A stretch of DNA of 64,000 nt, taken from positions 1,302,001 through 1,366,000 of the forward strand of contig JBAOIG010000003.1 of NCBI GenBank assembly GCA_037045155.1, in the 5' to 3' direction. This DNA comes from Thermomicrobiales bacterium (GTDB lineage: Bacteria; Chloroflexota; Chloroflexia; Thermomicrobiales; CFX8). Below the pieces are notes generated by a model. It was not told where the DNA came from. It worked only from the letters and a program-made list of their open reading frames with translations, and searched no databases. This document shows, in pieces, positions 9,536 to 19,182 of the stretch (position 1 is its first letter; each line of letters starts with the position of its first letter). Both the position numbers and the translations under genes were made by a program.

Positions 9536-11275
9536 TCAGCCGCTCACCGCGCTCCGGAGATCGCGAAGCTCGGCGGTAACGTCTGCGATATCAGTGCGCA
9601 CACCCTCCAGCCGTGTTCGCTCGGTGGCGACGAATCGGGTGTAGGGGGCGATCGCATCACGGATGCGGCGGATCGATCGGCCCAGCTCGGCCTCGAAGCC
9701 ATCCCCGAGCACATCGGCAAGCTGCCGCTCCAGCTCAGCGGACCGGCGACGCAGCTCGTTGCGCGCCGAACGCTTTCGGGCCGGCAGGATAAACAGCCCC
9801 AGGCCGGCCACTGTCGCGGCAGCCAGGATCCCGGTCACATCCATCGCGGCGGTAGTCGCCATCGCGACAACGATCGCGCCCAGCGAGACAGCTCCGGCCT
9901 GAACGACGGCTGTCTGCGCCAGCGCCGAGCGCACGTTCGTCGCCAGCAACGTTGCCTCGGTGTGCTGATCGTAGCGGTTCACGACCAGCTCTGCTTGTCG
10001 GGCCACCTGGGTAATCAGCGTCTGACGGTCGGAGGCAAACCGGCTGCCGACCTCGCCGACCATATCGTCGCGGTAGCGTTCCAGCGCCCGGCGATCGAGC
10101 GTCTCGCGAACCGACTCCCAGGCGCGGAAATCCTGCTGGACCATCCAGTCGATCAGCTCGGTGATCGTGTCGTCGATCTGGCGCTCCGTGTCCGCTACCA
10201 CGTCACGCTGGAATGCCTCTCTCGTCTTCTCCGAACGCATCAGATCGATCACGCGGCCGATGCGGATATATTCGTCGAAGAATCGGTCGGCGCGTTCGTT
10301 GAGTCGATGGACGATATTCTCAACGCGGGTGACATATGCGCCGAACTCGCGACGCATCTCCGCGTCGTAGTCCTCCAGCACCGCGTCAATCCGATCGATC
10401 GTCAGCGCGTCTGAGGCCAGCAGCGAGAGACGATCCTCGACAACGCTGCTATAGCGACCGAGCAGACGCTCCGCGACGCCGAGCGGATTCAGGACCTTGA
10501 GCCGGAATTTCTCTTTCTCGTCGAGGGTGTTCATGATGTAGTCGCGAAGCGGCTGGAACCGGCCGGCCGGGTCGCGGCGCTCGGCCAGCTTGGCGGAGAT
10601 CGGGAATATCAGCGGTTCAATGCCGAGCAGACGCTGGGCGTTGTCGCTGATGAAGCGGACAACCTCTTTGACTTGCGTGTCGCTTTCCAGGAGGTCGATC
10701 TTGTTCAGCACGAAGACGATCTTCTTGCCCCAGTTACGGATCTCCTCCAGAAATCCGCGCTCCGACTCGGAGAAGGGGCGGTCGGCCGAAGTGACGAAGA
10801 GGACGAGGTCGGACCGCGGCACGAAACGCTGGGAGATTGCCTCGTGCTCGCGAATGATGGCGTTGGCGCCGGGAGTATCGACGACGTTGATCTCGCGCAG
10901 AAACGGCGCCGGGTGATGGTGGATGACGACGCCATCACTGAGGATATCCTCGAGTCCCTCGTCGCCAGAGACGAGCAGGTGGATCATCGCCGTTGTCGGG
11001 GTGACTCCTTCAGGCATGATCGGCTCGCCAACGAGCGCGTTGATAAACGCTGACTTGCCGGAGTTGAACTCGCCGACGACGACGAGCAGGAACAGCGTCT
11101 CCAGCTGCTGACGCGCCTGGCGCAGCACGCGGAGCTCGTTCTCGACACCGTCCGACGAGGGAAAGACGCGAGCAACTCCCTCGACTCGCGCAAGCAGGGC
11201 AATCGCGCGATCTCGCAGCTCTTCCTCGGATTTCGACAGCACGGCGCCGGTCCCAGGCTGGTGCCCCTCAACCAC
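9536..11275 (-). CDS. Dynamin-like GTPase
   Basis: 579 residues. Bacterial dynamin-like proteins bind GTP and remodel or protect membranes. The N-terminal G domain shows the P-loop GEFNSGKSAFINAL (about 45-58), a switch Thr in EGVTPTTAM, G3 in VVDTPGAN and G4 in VLNKIDLL. A long helical stalk follows. Around residues 450-500 a hydrophobic stretch (VVQAGAVSLGAIVVAMATTA and TGILAAATVAGLGLFILP) forms a likely membrane-inserting paddle or hairpin. The C-terminus is again coiled coil. The start is GTG at 11275, preceded by GGAG. The gene stands alone between a convergent FAH operon and a divergent membrane-protein gene. Its identity as a dynamin superfamily GTPase is secure; its cellular task is not. 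Confidence 0.85.
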   Translation of the reverse strand: MVEGHQPGTGAVLSKSEEELRDRAIALLARVEGVARVFPSSDGVENELRVLRQARQQLETLFLLVVVGEFNSGKSAFINALVGEPIMPEGVTPTTAMIHLLVSGDEGLEDILSDGVVIHHHPAPFLREINVVDTPGANAIIREHEAISQRFVPRSDLVLFVTSADRPFSESERGFLEEIRNWGKKIVFVLNKIDLLESDTQVKEVVRFISDNAQRLLGIEPLIFPISAKLAERRDPAGRFQPLRDYIMNTLDEKEKFRLKVLNPLGVAERLLGRYSSVVEDRLSLLASDALTIDRIDAVLEDYDAEMRREFGAYVTRVENIVHRLNERADRFFDEYIRIGRVIDLMRSEKTREAFQRDVVADTERQIDDTITELIDWMVQQDFRAWESVRETLDRRALERYRDDMVGEVGSRFASDRQTLITQVARQAELVVNRYDQHTEATLLATNVRSALAQTAVVQAGAVSLGAIVVAMATTAAMDVTGILAAATVAGLGLFILPARKRSARNELRRRSAELERQLADVLGDGFEAELGRSIRRIRDAIAPYTRFVATERTRLEGVRTDIADVTAELRDLRSAVSG

Positions 11276-11461
11276 CTTCCGCTCCTTCTGATATCGCCAC
11301 CAACACGGCAGGGCGCGCTACATCATGGGCATATTTCATGGCATCACCTCTGCGACATCCAGCGGTGGGCCAGGCAGTCGACAAGGTTAATCCATCCGAT
11401 TCGCCCGCTGCGAAGCCCTCTGGCCGCATTCTGTACGCTATCTGGAGTCTGGAGGCCAGCG

Positions 11462-12418
11462 ATGCGACGTCATCTGACGACATGGGATCTGGGTTTTCTG
11501 ATACTGATGATGCTTGGAATTGCCGCGGCTGTCTACCATGCCACCCACGGGCGCTACGCAAACGCGCTGATGGCGATCGGCGCGGTCATCCTCGGCACGA
11601 TTGTTCTGCTGACCGATCAGACGGCGCGCCAACTGCCCACGCAGACACATCGCCCACATCGGCCACACCATCCTCCATGGCGGGATCGCGCGGGCGCTCA
11701 GCACGACAGGCCATCCGGCCGGTGGCTGAATAGCAGTATTCTGGCCGGCTTCTGCGCAACTGCCGTGATGTCGATGGCGCTGGTTCTGGCCTACCTGATC
11801 GTTGGCTACATCGGCAGCGAGTCCGGTAGCCAGTTGAGCCGCTGGTTCTGGGCACTCAACCATAACGACCTGACCAACGGGATTTACGACGTTCCGGTCG
11901 CGGCCTTCAGTATCAACCTGATTGCCGGCCTGGTCTGGGCGCTGATCTACGCTCGCTTTATCGAACCCAGCATGCGCGGCGCGGGCTGGTGGCGTGGGCT
12001 CACCTTCGCAATACTCCCCTGGCTGCTATCGCTGGTCGTCTTCTTTCCGGTCGTCGGGGCTGGATTCTTTGGTCTGGGGCTCGGCGCGGGGCCATTGCCA
12101 GCGATCGGCAACCTCGTGCTCCACCTGATCTACGGCGCGGTCCTTGGCGGCGTCTACGCTCTGCCCGATCTCAGCGCAGTCGATGAGGGGCTCAACGCCC
12201 ACGAGGCACAGGTCGAAAACGACGGCATCGCTTATGGGCTCGTGGCTGGGCTCGCCGCCGGTATCGTTGTCGGCGCGATCATCAGCGCGATCCTCGCGGA
12301 CAGCCTCGATACGGCTGTCAATGTCATGCTGGCCGGCGCGGCGTTCGGCAGCTTCATCGGCGGCATGGCCGGGCCATTCCTGACGATCGATCGCGACATC
12401 CGGCATCACTCGCAGTGA
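11462..12418 (+). CDS. Polytopic membrane protein of unknown function
   Basis: 318 residues from the ATG at 11462, which has GGAGG about 8 bases upstream; the open frame extends back to 11261 but over non-coding-looking sequence. Two helices near the N-terminus (TWDLGFLILMMLGIAAAVYH and the next 30 residues) are followed by a His/Pro/Arg-rich cytoplasmic-looking loop. About six further helices follow, with a Gly-rich pair at the end (YGLVAGLAAGIVVGAIISA). It resembles unnamed conserved membrane proteins, with no transporter signature I can name. It diverges from the dynamin-like gene and could share its promoter region, so a membrane-related link is possible but unproven. Confidence 0.7.
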   Translation: MRRHLTTWDLGFLILMMLGIAAAVYHATHGRYANALMAIGAVILGTIVLLTDQTARQLPTQTHRPHRPHHPPWRDRAGAQHDRPSGRWLNSSILAGFCATAVMSMALVLAYLIVGYIGSESGSQLSRWFWALNHNDLTNGIYDVPVAAFSINLIAGLVWALIYARFIEPSMRGAGWWRGLTFAILPWLLSLVVFFPVVGAGFFGLGLGAGPLPAIGNLVLHLIYGAVLGGVYALPDLSAVDEGLNAHEAQVENDGIAYGLVAGLAAGIVVGAIISAILADSLDTAVNVMLAGAAFGSFIGGMAGPFLTIDRDIRHHSQ

Positions 12419-12432
12419 TACTGCGTGTCGAT

Positions 12433-12471
12433 CGTCCGGGCGCTGCGCTCCGCGAGGACAGCGCCCGGACG
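12433..12471. terminator. Hairpin between convergent genes
   Basis: Perfect 13 bp stem (CGTCCGGGCGCTG and its complement) with a 13-base loop, located between the membrane protein gene on plus and the S9 peptidase gene on minus. It probably terminates both transcripts. Confidence 0.5.
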
Positions 12472-12478
12472 CCGATAT

Positions 12479-14413
12479 TCAGTCGAGATACGTGTTGAAC
12501 CAGTCGAGCGCGCGCTGCCAGCAGTCGAGACGATGCTCGGCATGGCCGGCGCGTCGGAAACCGTGGGCCGCGCCCGGGTATCGCGCGAACTCCACGTCGC
12601 AGCCTGCCTTGATCAGCGCGACGAACATCTGCTCTCCCTGGCCGATCGGGCAGCGCTCGTCCGCTTCGCCGTGGATAATCAGCGTTGGTGTCGTCGCGCG
12701 GTGCGCGAAGGTCGATGGCGAGTGCGCGGCATACCACTCGGTCGAGACGTGCGGCTGGCCGCCCCACTGAAGCTCGCCAAAGACGTGGCTGATGTCACTC
12801 GTCCCGTACATCGACTCCAGGTCGAAGCACGGCGCGCCGCAGACTGCCGCCTTGAAGCGATCGGTCTGACCGATCGTCCAGGCGGTCATGTAACCACCGT
12901 ATGAATAGCCAGTCACTCCGGTTCGCGACGCGTCGGCCCACGGCCGCTTCAGCGCCTCGTCCATGACGGCCATCAGATCCTGAAAGTCCTCGCCACCCCA
13001 GTCTTCCGTCACCATCTGAGTGAACTCGCGACCATACGAGCTGGAGCCACGCGGATTGCTGTAGACGACGACGTACCCGGCGGTCGCCAACGACTGATGG
13101 GCCGGCGACAGAGCGTAGCCGTAGAACCCGTTCGGCCCGCCATGGATATCGAGGACGACGGGGTATTGCTTTGACTCGTCGAAGTCGGCTGGCCTGAGCA
13201 GCCAAGCCTCGATCGTCTGCCCACCGCGCTCGACATCGAATCGCTCCCACTGGGCCGGCGGGTGCTCGGTGAGCACATCCTTGTTGGGATCAACGATGAC
13301 CTGCTGTGCGTTCGTTTGTAGATCGTAAACGACGATTTGGCCGGCCGTCTCCATCGTCGTGCGCGACTGAGCGACGTAACGATTCGCGGCATCGCTGCTC
13401 ATCCCGGCGTGCTGCGCCTGCCACCACGCGACCTTTTCGACCGCCCCACCCTCGGCGTCGACGACCCACAGGCCGCTGCCGCCGGCCCGGACGGCGTGGA
13501 ACAGCACCTGACGATCGTCGAGCCAGAGTGGCTGCGACGCGCCCTCGCCAGGCATGCCGCCCACTGGCAGGCATTCGAGGTCGTCAGTCAGCCGTCGAGT
13601 CTCGCCGCTCGCGACATCGTAGACGAACAGATCGGATTGCCAGGTCATTTCAATGTCGCCGGTGTAGAGGATCAGACCGCCATCGGGCGACCAGGACCAG
13701 GTCGATACGTTGCCATCCTCAGGAGTGACATACTCGACCGCGCCAGATTCCACGTCAATCAGCGCGAGCCGCGAATGCATGCCGTTCATCAACGACTCCT
13801 GGGCGGCGATACGCGCGCCATCCGGCGACCACTGCGGCGAGCCGTGGTCGTTGGGTGTGGTTGTCAGCCGGCGGCGCTCGCCGCTTTCGACATCGACGAC
13901 CCAGACCTGCATCCGCTTATCCGCCAGATAGCCGCGTCCGTCCTGCTTGTAATCGATCCGGCGGGTGACACGGACAGGCGCGGCGGCGTCTTTCGCCGGC
14001 TCCGTCTCGTCCGGATTCGCTGGATCGTACAGCGTGGTGTAGGCGATCCGCGCTCCATCTGGCGACCAGATCAAGCCGGAGATCGGCTGGGCGTGGCGGG
14101 TAACCTCACGCGCTTCGCCGCCAGTCAGCGGCATGATGAATAAGCCGGACTTCTTGACTCGGTCGGACACGAACGCGATGCTCTCGCCATCCGGCGACCA
14201 TCGCGCACCGCCGTTGTGCTCCCCGGTCTGGGTCAGCTGTCGAGAGTTCGACCCATCGAGGTCGCAAATCCAGAGCTGGGATAGCGGGCCGGCCTGGCCA
14301 CGCTCGGGCGTCGAAAGTGTGTATAGCACCGCGCTGCCGTCGGGGGCGATCTGCGGGTCGTCGGCCGACCGCAGCCCGTACACCAGCACGTCGGGAGTTA
14401 GCGCCTGCGCCAT
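12479..14413 (-). CDS. S9 family prolyl-oligopeptidase / acylaminoacyl-peptidase-like
   Basis: 644 residues from the ATG at 14413 with GGAG upstream. The N-terminal 390 residues carry repeated WSPDG blades of a TolB/WD40-like beta-propeller (WSPDGESIAF, WSPDGARIAY, WSPDGARIAA, WSPDGGLILY). The C-terminal alpha/beta-hydrolase has the nucleophile elbow GYSYGGYM, an acid loop HGEADERCP and the catalytic His in PGAAHGFRR. These are the marks of the acylaminoacyl-peptidase branch of family S9, which trims short peptides. There is no signal peptide, so it is probably cytoplasmic. It has its own transcription unit, ending at a hairpin shared with the convergent gene. Confidence 0.9.
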   Translation of the reverse strand: MAQALTPDVLVYGLRSADDPQIAPDGSAVLYTLSTPERGQAGPLSQLWICDLDGSNSRQLTQTGEHNGGARWSPDGESIAFVSDRVKKSGLFIMPLTGGEAREVTRHAQPISGLIWSPDGARIAYTTLYDPANPDETEPAKDAAAPVRVTRRIDYKQDGRGYLADKRMQVWVVDVESGERRRLTTTPNDHGSPQWSPDGARIAAQESLMNGMHSRLALIDVESGAVEYVTPEDGNVSTWSWSPDGGLILYTGDIEMTWQSDLFVYDVASGETRRLTDDLECLPVGGMPGEGASQPLWLDDRQVLFHAVRAGGSGLWVVDAEGGAVEKVAWWQAQHAGMSSDAANRYVAQSRTTMETAGQIVVYDLQTNAQQVIVDPNKDVLTEHPPAQWERFDVERGGQTIEAWLLRPADFDESKQYPVVLDIHGGPNGFYGYALSPAHQSLATAGYVVVYSNPRGSSSYGREFTQMVTEDWGGEDFQDLMAVMDEALKRPWADASRTGVTGYSYGGYMTAWTIGQTDRFKAAVCGAPCFDLESMYGTSDISHVFGELQWGGQPHVSTEWYAAHSPSTFAHRATTPTLIIHGEADERCPIGQGEQMFVALIKAGCDVEFARYPGAAHGFRRAGHAEHRLDCWQRALDWFNTYLD

Positions 14414-14577
14414 CAATCTGTCTCCATTCTCACAATCCTCCGGATCTGGCCCCGAGGAGGATAGGCGCGAGGCAGTAAATCCGCAACCCGGGGCGTATTG
14501 CCCGCGGCCCTCTCTTGTCGCACCATACTGCGCTAGCGAATGGCCGAATCAGCAGAGGAAGTACGGAGAGATCCCGG

Positions 14578-15093
14578 GTGCGATACGACAAGTGGCAGCT
14601 CGATAACGAGGACGAGCTGGAGGATGAAACGACACACCGCCGCAGGGGCGGGCAACGCGCGAAGCCGCGTAGCGGCCATCGAGCGTCGGAGGAAGAGCCA
14701 GAGAGCGACGGCGGCTGGGAGAGCGAGCACGAGCGTCGCGAGCGGGAGCGCCGGCGGGCGACAGTCAGCGAGCCATTCAAGTGCCGCAACTGCCGAGCGT
14801 TCATCGGTGAGCCGCCGTCCGGAGGCCGACAGCGCAATCACTGCCCGATGTGCCTCTATTCGCTCCATGTCGACCTCAAGACACCCGGCGATCGCGCCAG
14901 CGAATGCGGATCGCTCATGGCGCCGATCGGTGTCTTCTATCGTCCGAATCTGGAGCAGATGGTCGTCCACCGCTGCCTCGGCTGCGGCGCAGTGCGCTAC
15001 AACCGCGTTGCCGCCGACGACAACCCGGTGTTGCTCGCCGAGTTACCGGTGATCGATCCGCAAACGATCGAGGATCGCGACGCGACAATCTGA
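14578..15093 (+). CDS. RNHCP domain protein
   Basis: 171 residues from a GTG at 14578 preceded by GGAGAG; an ATG at 14515 in the same frame is a less likely start. The first 65 residues are very charged and probably disordered. The C-terminal half holds the RNHCP-type zinc-binding domain: FKCRNC, then GGRQRNHCPMCLYSLHVD, CGSLMAPIGV and a final HRCLGCG that completes the Cys/His set. Its cellular function is unknown. Its stop lies 12 bp from the end of the convergent GH42 gene. Confidence 0.8.
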   Translation: MRYDKWQLDNEDELEDETTHRRRGGQRAKPRSGHRASEEEPESDGGWESEHERRERERRRATVSEPFKCRNCRAFIGEPPSGGRQRNHCPMCLYSLHVDLKTPGDRASECGSLMAPIGVFYRPNLEQMVVHRCLGCGAVRYNRVAADDNPVLLAELPVIDPQTIEDRDATI

Positions 15094-15105
15094 ATCGGAG
15101 GGCGC

Positions 15106-17037
15106 TCAGTCGATCCGGTAAGAGACCGGCGCGAGCGGCGTGCCATCGTCGAGAGCGACCGGGGCTTCGGTGAAGTTGGTCAACATCGTCCGGCCGGCAC
15201 GCCGGGTGATGCGGACTCCGTCGGGCAGGTCGCGCGTCGCGATGCCGAGCCCAGCCAACTCATCGCGCAGCAGCGACCGGATCAACGTCGCCGACCACGC
15301 GCCGATAGTCGCCACCGGTCCGTTGCGAACGACCGCCGCATCCCCGGTCAGTGGGCCGTCGTCGTATCGCGCGACCGCCTCGCCGCCAGCCAACCGGTAG
15401 CTCTCGGCCCAGATCGTTGTCTCGTGGCCGGCAACGTGGACCGCCATGCCGGGCGGCAGGCCGTCGATGTTCAGCACCCGGCAGCCGAGCAGCCCTGCCA
15501 GTTGGCCCGGTTGTCCGTCAGGCCACGCACGGCCGGATTCATCACGCGAACCTGCCCGTGGGCCGAAGACAAGCCGGGCGTCGCCGGCCCAGCGCGCCAG
15601 CCGCTGGGCGCGACCGGTGTCGCAGAGGACGAGCGCCGGGACGACGATCAGCTGGTAGCCAGCAAGGTCGGCATCGACGTGACGAATGTCGACATCGACA
15701 CCCAGCGAGCGCAACGCGCGATAGAACAGCAGCATCTGCCCCCAGTAGCTCGCCCCGGCGGTATGGCGCTGGCGATCGAAGGCCCAGAGGCTCTCGTAGT
15801 CGTGGAGCAGGACGACCGGGGCGCGATGCTCGGAAACGGGAAGGCCGGGAAGGCTCATCTCCGCGACTTCCGCGCCACCGCGATCGAGCGTACCGTCATG
15901 GCGCAGCAGCCCGGAGTGCATCTGCTCCTGCCCGAACAGGCCGGCACGCCAGCGGAAATAGGAGACGACGCTCGCGCCGTGCGCCCAGGCGTGCGCGGTC
16001 CAGAGCGCGACCGCGCCGGCCGGCGGCAGCGGGTTCGACGGCGCCCAGTTGATCTGCCCTGCCTGCTGCTCCATCACCCAGAACGACCGTCCGTCCTTCA
16101 GCCCGCGATACAGATCGTGGTTGAAGCCGGTCAGATCCGGGTGGCCAGTTCGAGCAAAGCGCAGCCTGCCGGCGAGATCGAAGTCGGAGTACGCCACCGC
16201 GCCGGTCGGGTATGAATCCCACGAGACGAAATCGAGGCACTCCGACGCCCGGTAATGATCGAAATCAGGGGTCAGCCGCATCACGTTGTGCGTAATCCAT
16301 CGACCCGGCGAAAGTTCCCGAACGATCGCTGCCTGCTCGGCCAGGAACTCGACGATCGTGTCACTGCGGTAGCGCTGGAAGTCGAGCGCCAGCGACGGAT
16401 TCGGCTCGTCCACACCGACATTGGGCAGCTGGATCTGCTCCCAGTCGGTGTAGCCCTGACTCCAGAATACGGTCCCCCAGGCTTCGTTGAGGATCGGCAA
16501 CGTCTCGTAGCGTTCGCTGAGCCAGCGTCGGAAGCCGGCCAGGCTCGCGTCCGAATAGCTCAGGCCAGTGTCGTGGTCAGCCATCTCGTTGTCGAGCTGC
16601 CAGCCGACGACCGACGGGTGTTGCCCGTACCGCCGGGCGACCGCGCGAGTGATCCGACGGCTATGCTCGCGGAAAACCCGGCTGGCGGTGTCGTAATGTC
16701 GTCGCGCGCCGAACCCACGAATACGCCCGTCCGAGCCGGCCGGCAGGATCTCGGGGTGTTGCTGGACCAGCCACGCCGGCGGAGCCGCAGTCGGCGTCGA
16801 CATCACGACCAGCAGGCCGGCCTCCGACAGCGTGTCGATCGCCTCATCGAGCCAGCCCCAGTCCCACTCCTGCTGGCGAGGCTCGATCAGCGCCCAGGCA
16901 AACTCGGCGACGCGGACATAGCGCAGCCCGAGCTCGCGCATCCGACGCGCGTCCTCAGCCCACTGTTCTCGCGGCCATTGTTCGGGGTAGTAGCACACCC
17001 CCAACGCGAACCCGTCTTCGCGGCGCGAATCCGTCAT
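15106..17037 (-). CDS. Beta-galactosidase, glycoside hydrolase family 42
   Basis: 643 residues, the usual GH42 length. GH42 enzymes release beta-linked galactose from small plant or host oligosaccharides. The N-terminus has the family opening GVCYYPEQWP. The TIM barrel carries the acid/base Glu in WQLDNEMAD and the likely nucleophile Glu in FWVMEQQAGQINW. The C-terminal half matches the trimerisation and beta-sandwich domains. No signal peptide is seen, so action inside the cell on imported sugars is likely. The start has GAGGGATGAGGA upstream. It lies 10 bp downstream of the SIS-domain gene on the same strand, suggesting a two-gene sugar-use operon. Confidence 0.9.
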   Translation of the reverse strand: MTDSRREDGFALGVCYYPEQWPREQWAEDARRMRELGLRYVRVAEFAWALIEPRQQEWDWGWLDEAIDTLSEAGLLVVMSTPTAAPPAWLVQQHPEILPAGSDGRIRGFGARRHYDTASRVFREHSRRITRAVARRYGQHPSVVGWQLDNEMADHDTGLSYSDASLAGFRRWLSERYETLPILNEAWGTVFWSQGYTDWEQIQLPNVGVDEPNPSLALDFQRYRSDTIVEFLAEQAAIVRELSPGRWITHNVMRLTPDFDHYRASECLDFVSWDSYPTGAVAYSDFDLAGRLRFARTGHPDLTGFNHDLYRGLKDGRSFWVMEQQAGQINWAPSNPLPPAGAVALWTAHAWAHGASVVSYFRWRAGLFGQEQMHSGLLRHDGTLDRGGAEVAEMSLPGLPVSEHRAPVVLLHDYESLWAFDRQRHTAGASYWGQMLLFYRALRSLGVDVDIRHVDADLAGYQLIVVPALVLCDTGRAQRLARWAGDARLVFGPRAGSRDESGRAWPDGQPGQLAGLLGCRVLNIDGLPPGMAVHVAGHETTIWAESYRLAGGEAVARYDDGPLTGDAAVVRNGPVATIGAWSATLIRSLLRDELAGLGIATRDLPDGVRITRRAGRTMLTNFTEAPVALDDGTPLAPVSYRID

Positions 17038-17047
17038 TCCTCATCCC

Positions 17048-18091
17048 TCACCGCGTGAACGTCACCTTCGTCAGGCCGCGGGGCTGGTCGGGGTTGAAGC
17101 CGCGCAACTCTGTCTGTGCCAACGCCAGCAGCTGGCCCGGCGCAACCGCAACGATCGGCGAAAGCCACTCCGGCACAGCCGGCGCGAGCGGCAGGACAAT
17201 GCCCGACTCGGACACCACATCTGCCTGGTCGGTTATCGTGATGATCTCCGCGCCAAGATCGTTCAGCCGCGCGATAAGCTGCGCCACATCGGGGAACGCC
17301 TCCCCGGACGGCGCGACCAGAATGACCGGGAATCCTGCCTCGATCACGGCAATCGGGCCATGCTGAAAGTCGGCCGAAGAAAACGGCTCGGCAACAACAT
17401 AGCTCGTCTCTTTCAGCTTGAGCGCCACTTCGCAAGCGGTGGCGTAGTTGTAGCCGCGGCCGATTACCACGAAGTGACGGACGTAGGTGTAGCGCGCCGT
17501 CTGCTGGGCCAACCGGTCATTCGCGTCGATAGTCGCGGCGAGCGCTTCCGGAACTCCAGCCAGCGCATCCCATTCCTCTTCATCACTGGCAAGCGCGGCG
17601 CTCAGCATCGCCACTGCCAGCAGCTCATTCGTGTAGGTCTTCGTCGCCGCAACGGCGCGCTCGACGCCGGCGCGCAGCGGAAAGCAGAACTCGGCCGCGT
17701 TGGCCATCGGTGAATCCGCGTCGTTGGTCACGGCCAGGGTAAACGCGCCCTGCCGTCGCGCCTCACCCACGACGCTGACAATATCGGTCGACTGGCCCGA
17801 CTGGCTGATCCCGATAACCAGCGAGCCGGAGAGGTCGGGCGGCTGTTGGTAGACGGTGTAGAGTGACGGCGTCGCCAGCGCGACGGACAGTCGGTTATGC
17901 GCGCCGAAGACATACTGCGCATAACGACCAGCATTCCCCGAGGTTCCGCGCGCGGCGATGACGACCGACCGTGGGTGGTAAGCGCGTATTCGCTCGGCCA
18001 CCTCTTCGATTGGCTCGCGGCCACCAGCCAGCAGGCCGGCCAGAACATCCGGCTGTTCCCGGATCTCGCGTTCGAACCAGGTATTCCCCAT
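17048..18091 (-). CDS. SIS-domain sugar phosphate isomerase / deaminase-like protein
   Basis: 347 residues. The protein has two sugar isomerase (SIS) domains, as in the isomerase half of GlmS and in AgaS/FrlB-type deglycases, but no glutaminase domain. Visible marks are IAARGTSGNAGRYA (about 50-63), the phosphate-binding ISQSGQSTD (about 104-112), AATKTYTNELLA, and IGRGYNYATACEVALKLKE in the second domain. A likely role is isomerisation or deamination of an amino-sugar phosphate. The ATG at 18091 is chosen; a GTG six bases upstream is also possible. It directly precedes the GH42 gene, consistent with joint galactoside or amino-sugar use. Confidence 0.8.
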   Translation of the reverse strand: MGNTWFEREIREQPDVLAGLLAGGREPIEEVAERIRAYHPRSVVIAARGTSGNAGRYAQYVFGAHNRLSVALATPSLYTVYQQPPDLSGSLVIGISQSGQSTDIVSVVGEARRQGAFTLAVTNDADSPMANAAEFCFPLRAGVERAVAATKTYTNELLAVAMLSAALASDEEEWDALAGVPEALAATIDANDRLAQQTARYTYVRHFVVIGRGYNYATACEVALKLKETSYVVAEPFSSADFQHGPIAVIEAGFPVILVAPSGEAFPDVAQLIARLNDLGAEIITITDQADVVSESGIVLPLAPAVPEWLSPIVAVAPGQLLALAQTELRGFNPDQPRGLTKVTFTR

Positions 18092-18196
18092 CACCACCCA
18101 TCCCTGCCGCCACGCCGACGTCGTCAGGCCCGATGATACGATCTCACTTCATCCAACGGGGGATTCGTCCGCACAGAACGCGCGAAGGAGCATGTC

Positions 18197-18631
18197 ATGG
18201 ACCAACGAATCAGCCTCATCACCCTCGGCGTCGACGACCTTGCCCGCGCTCGCCGGTTCTACGAAGAAGGACTCGGCTGGACGCCGCACCGTAAGTCCGA
18301 AGGCGACATCGTGTTCTATCAGCTGCCGGGTATCGCGCTCGCGCTCTACCCCCGAGCCGCGCTGCTGGACGACGCGACGCTCCCGTCCGACACACCGCGC
18401 GGCCCGGTTCTGTCCATTGCCATCAACGCTCGATCGAAAGAAGAGGTCGACGCGATCTTCGCCGAGGTTGCCGCTGCCGACGCCCGGATCGTCAAGCCGC
18501 CAGAAGATGTCTTCTGGGGCGGCTACTCCGGTTACTTCAGCGACCCCGACGGCCACCTCTGGGAGGTCGCCTGGAATCCCGGCTTCGCAATCGCCAAGGA
18601 TGGGACGATTAGCCTGGATAGTCCCGAATGA
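18197..18631 (+). CDS. VOC family (glyoxalase-like) protein
   Basis: 144 residues, the size of a two-module vicinal oxygen chelate protein. ISLITLGVDDLARARRFYEE opens the first beta-alpha-beta module, and GYSGYFSDPDGHLWEVAWNP closes the second with the usual metal-ligand Glu. VOC proteins include glyoxalase I, dioxygenases and drug-binding proteins; nothing here separates them. The start ATG has GAAGGAG about 7 bases upstream. Confidence 0.85.
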   Translation: MDQRISLITLGVDDLARARRFYEEGLGWTPHRKSEGDIVFYQLPGIALALYPRAALLDDATLPSDTPRGPVLSIAINARSKEEVDAIFAEVAAADARIVKPPEDVFWGGYSGYFSDPDGHLWEVAWNPGFAIAKDGTISLDSPE

Positions 18632-18753
18632 AGGGGTCACGCGCAGAGCAACCAGGCAAGGCCAATCCGCCAGATCCGAAGCGTCGCCGTTGACTTGTCA
18701 TCCTGAATGTTCCGACCAGGATAAAGTGTCAGGTTGGCAGCCTCTCCGCACCT

Positions 18754-18841
18754 TGTCATCCTGAGGCCGCAGCCGAAGGATCTCTCCTGCGTCTGAATGC
18801 ATCCAGCCAGGGGAGATTCCTCGCTGCGGCTCGGAATGACA
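18754..18841. repeat. Palindromic intergenic repeat, copy 1
   Basis: An 88 bp imperfect palindrome with ends TGTCAT and ATGACA. The inner arms are CCGCAGCCGAAGGATCTC and its near-complement, which includes GAGATTCCTCG. It is a member of the family also found near 18958, 27121, 56807 and 56928. A truncated relative begins at about 18697 (TTGTCATCCTGA). The DNA or RNA could fold into a long hairpin. Confidence 0.75.
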
Positions 18842-18874
18842 ACGAGCGGTGGTGGCTGTCGCACCACAGTACAG

Positions 18875-18925
18875 GACACATCACGCTGGTCGGAGCACTG
18901 AATGCTCTGACCAACGTGATGTGTC
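18875..18925. repeat. 51 bp inverted repeat
   Basis: Two 23 bp arms (left begins GACACATCACG, right ends CGTGATGTGTC) with two mismatches and a 5-base loop. It lies between two copies of the TGTCAT palindrome in a 550 bp gap without genes (18632-19182). It could be a terminator stem, a separate small mobile repeat or a protein site. Confidence 0.7.
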
Positions 18926-18957
18926 AGGTTGTTGGTTGCGGCCGCCACCCCTTCCTC

Positions 18958-19062
18958 TGTCATCCGACGCCCAGAGGGCACCCGGCAGTGAAGGATCCGT
19001 TTCCCCTCGTCTGTACGCCCAGTAGCGGGGAGGACGGATGTTTCGCTCCGCTCAACATGACA
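18958..19062. repeat. Palindromic intergenic repeat, copy 2
   Basis: A 105 bp diverged copy with TGTCAT and ATGACA ends and the inner signature CCCAGAGGGCACCCGGCAG followed by GAAGGATC. The left half is close to the copy within the element at 27064-27278. Confidence 0.7.
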
Positions 19063-19182
19063 GAACCGGGGAACCCGCCAGAACGACAGGATCACTGCGG
19101 TCGACTACTGAGGCCGCGGTGAAGGATTCGCATGTCTTGTGTATTGACGCAAGACATGCATCCAGACATCAGGCGACTGCGA

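Noticed and set aside
18754..19062. CRISPR-like repetition
   Set aside because: The units are palindromes of differing size without equal spacers.
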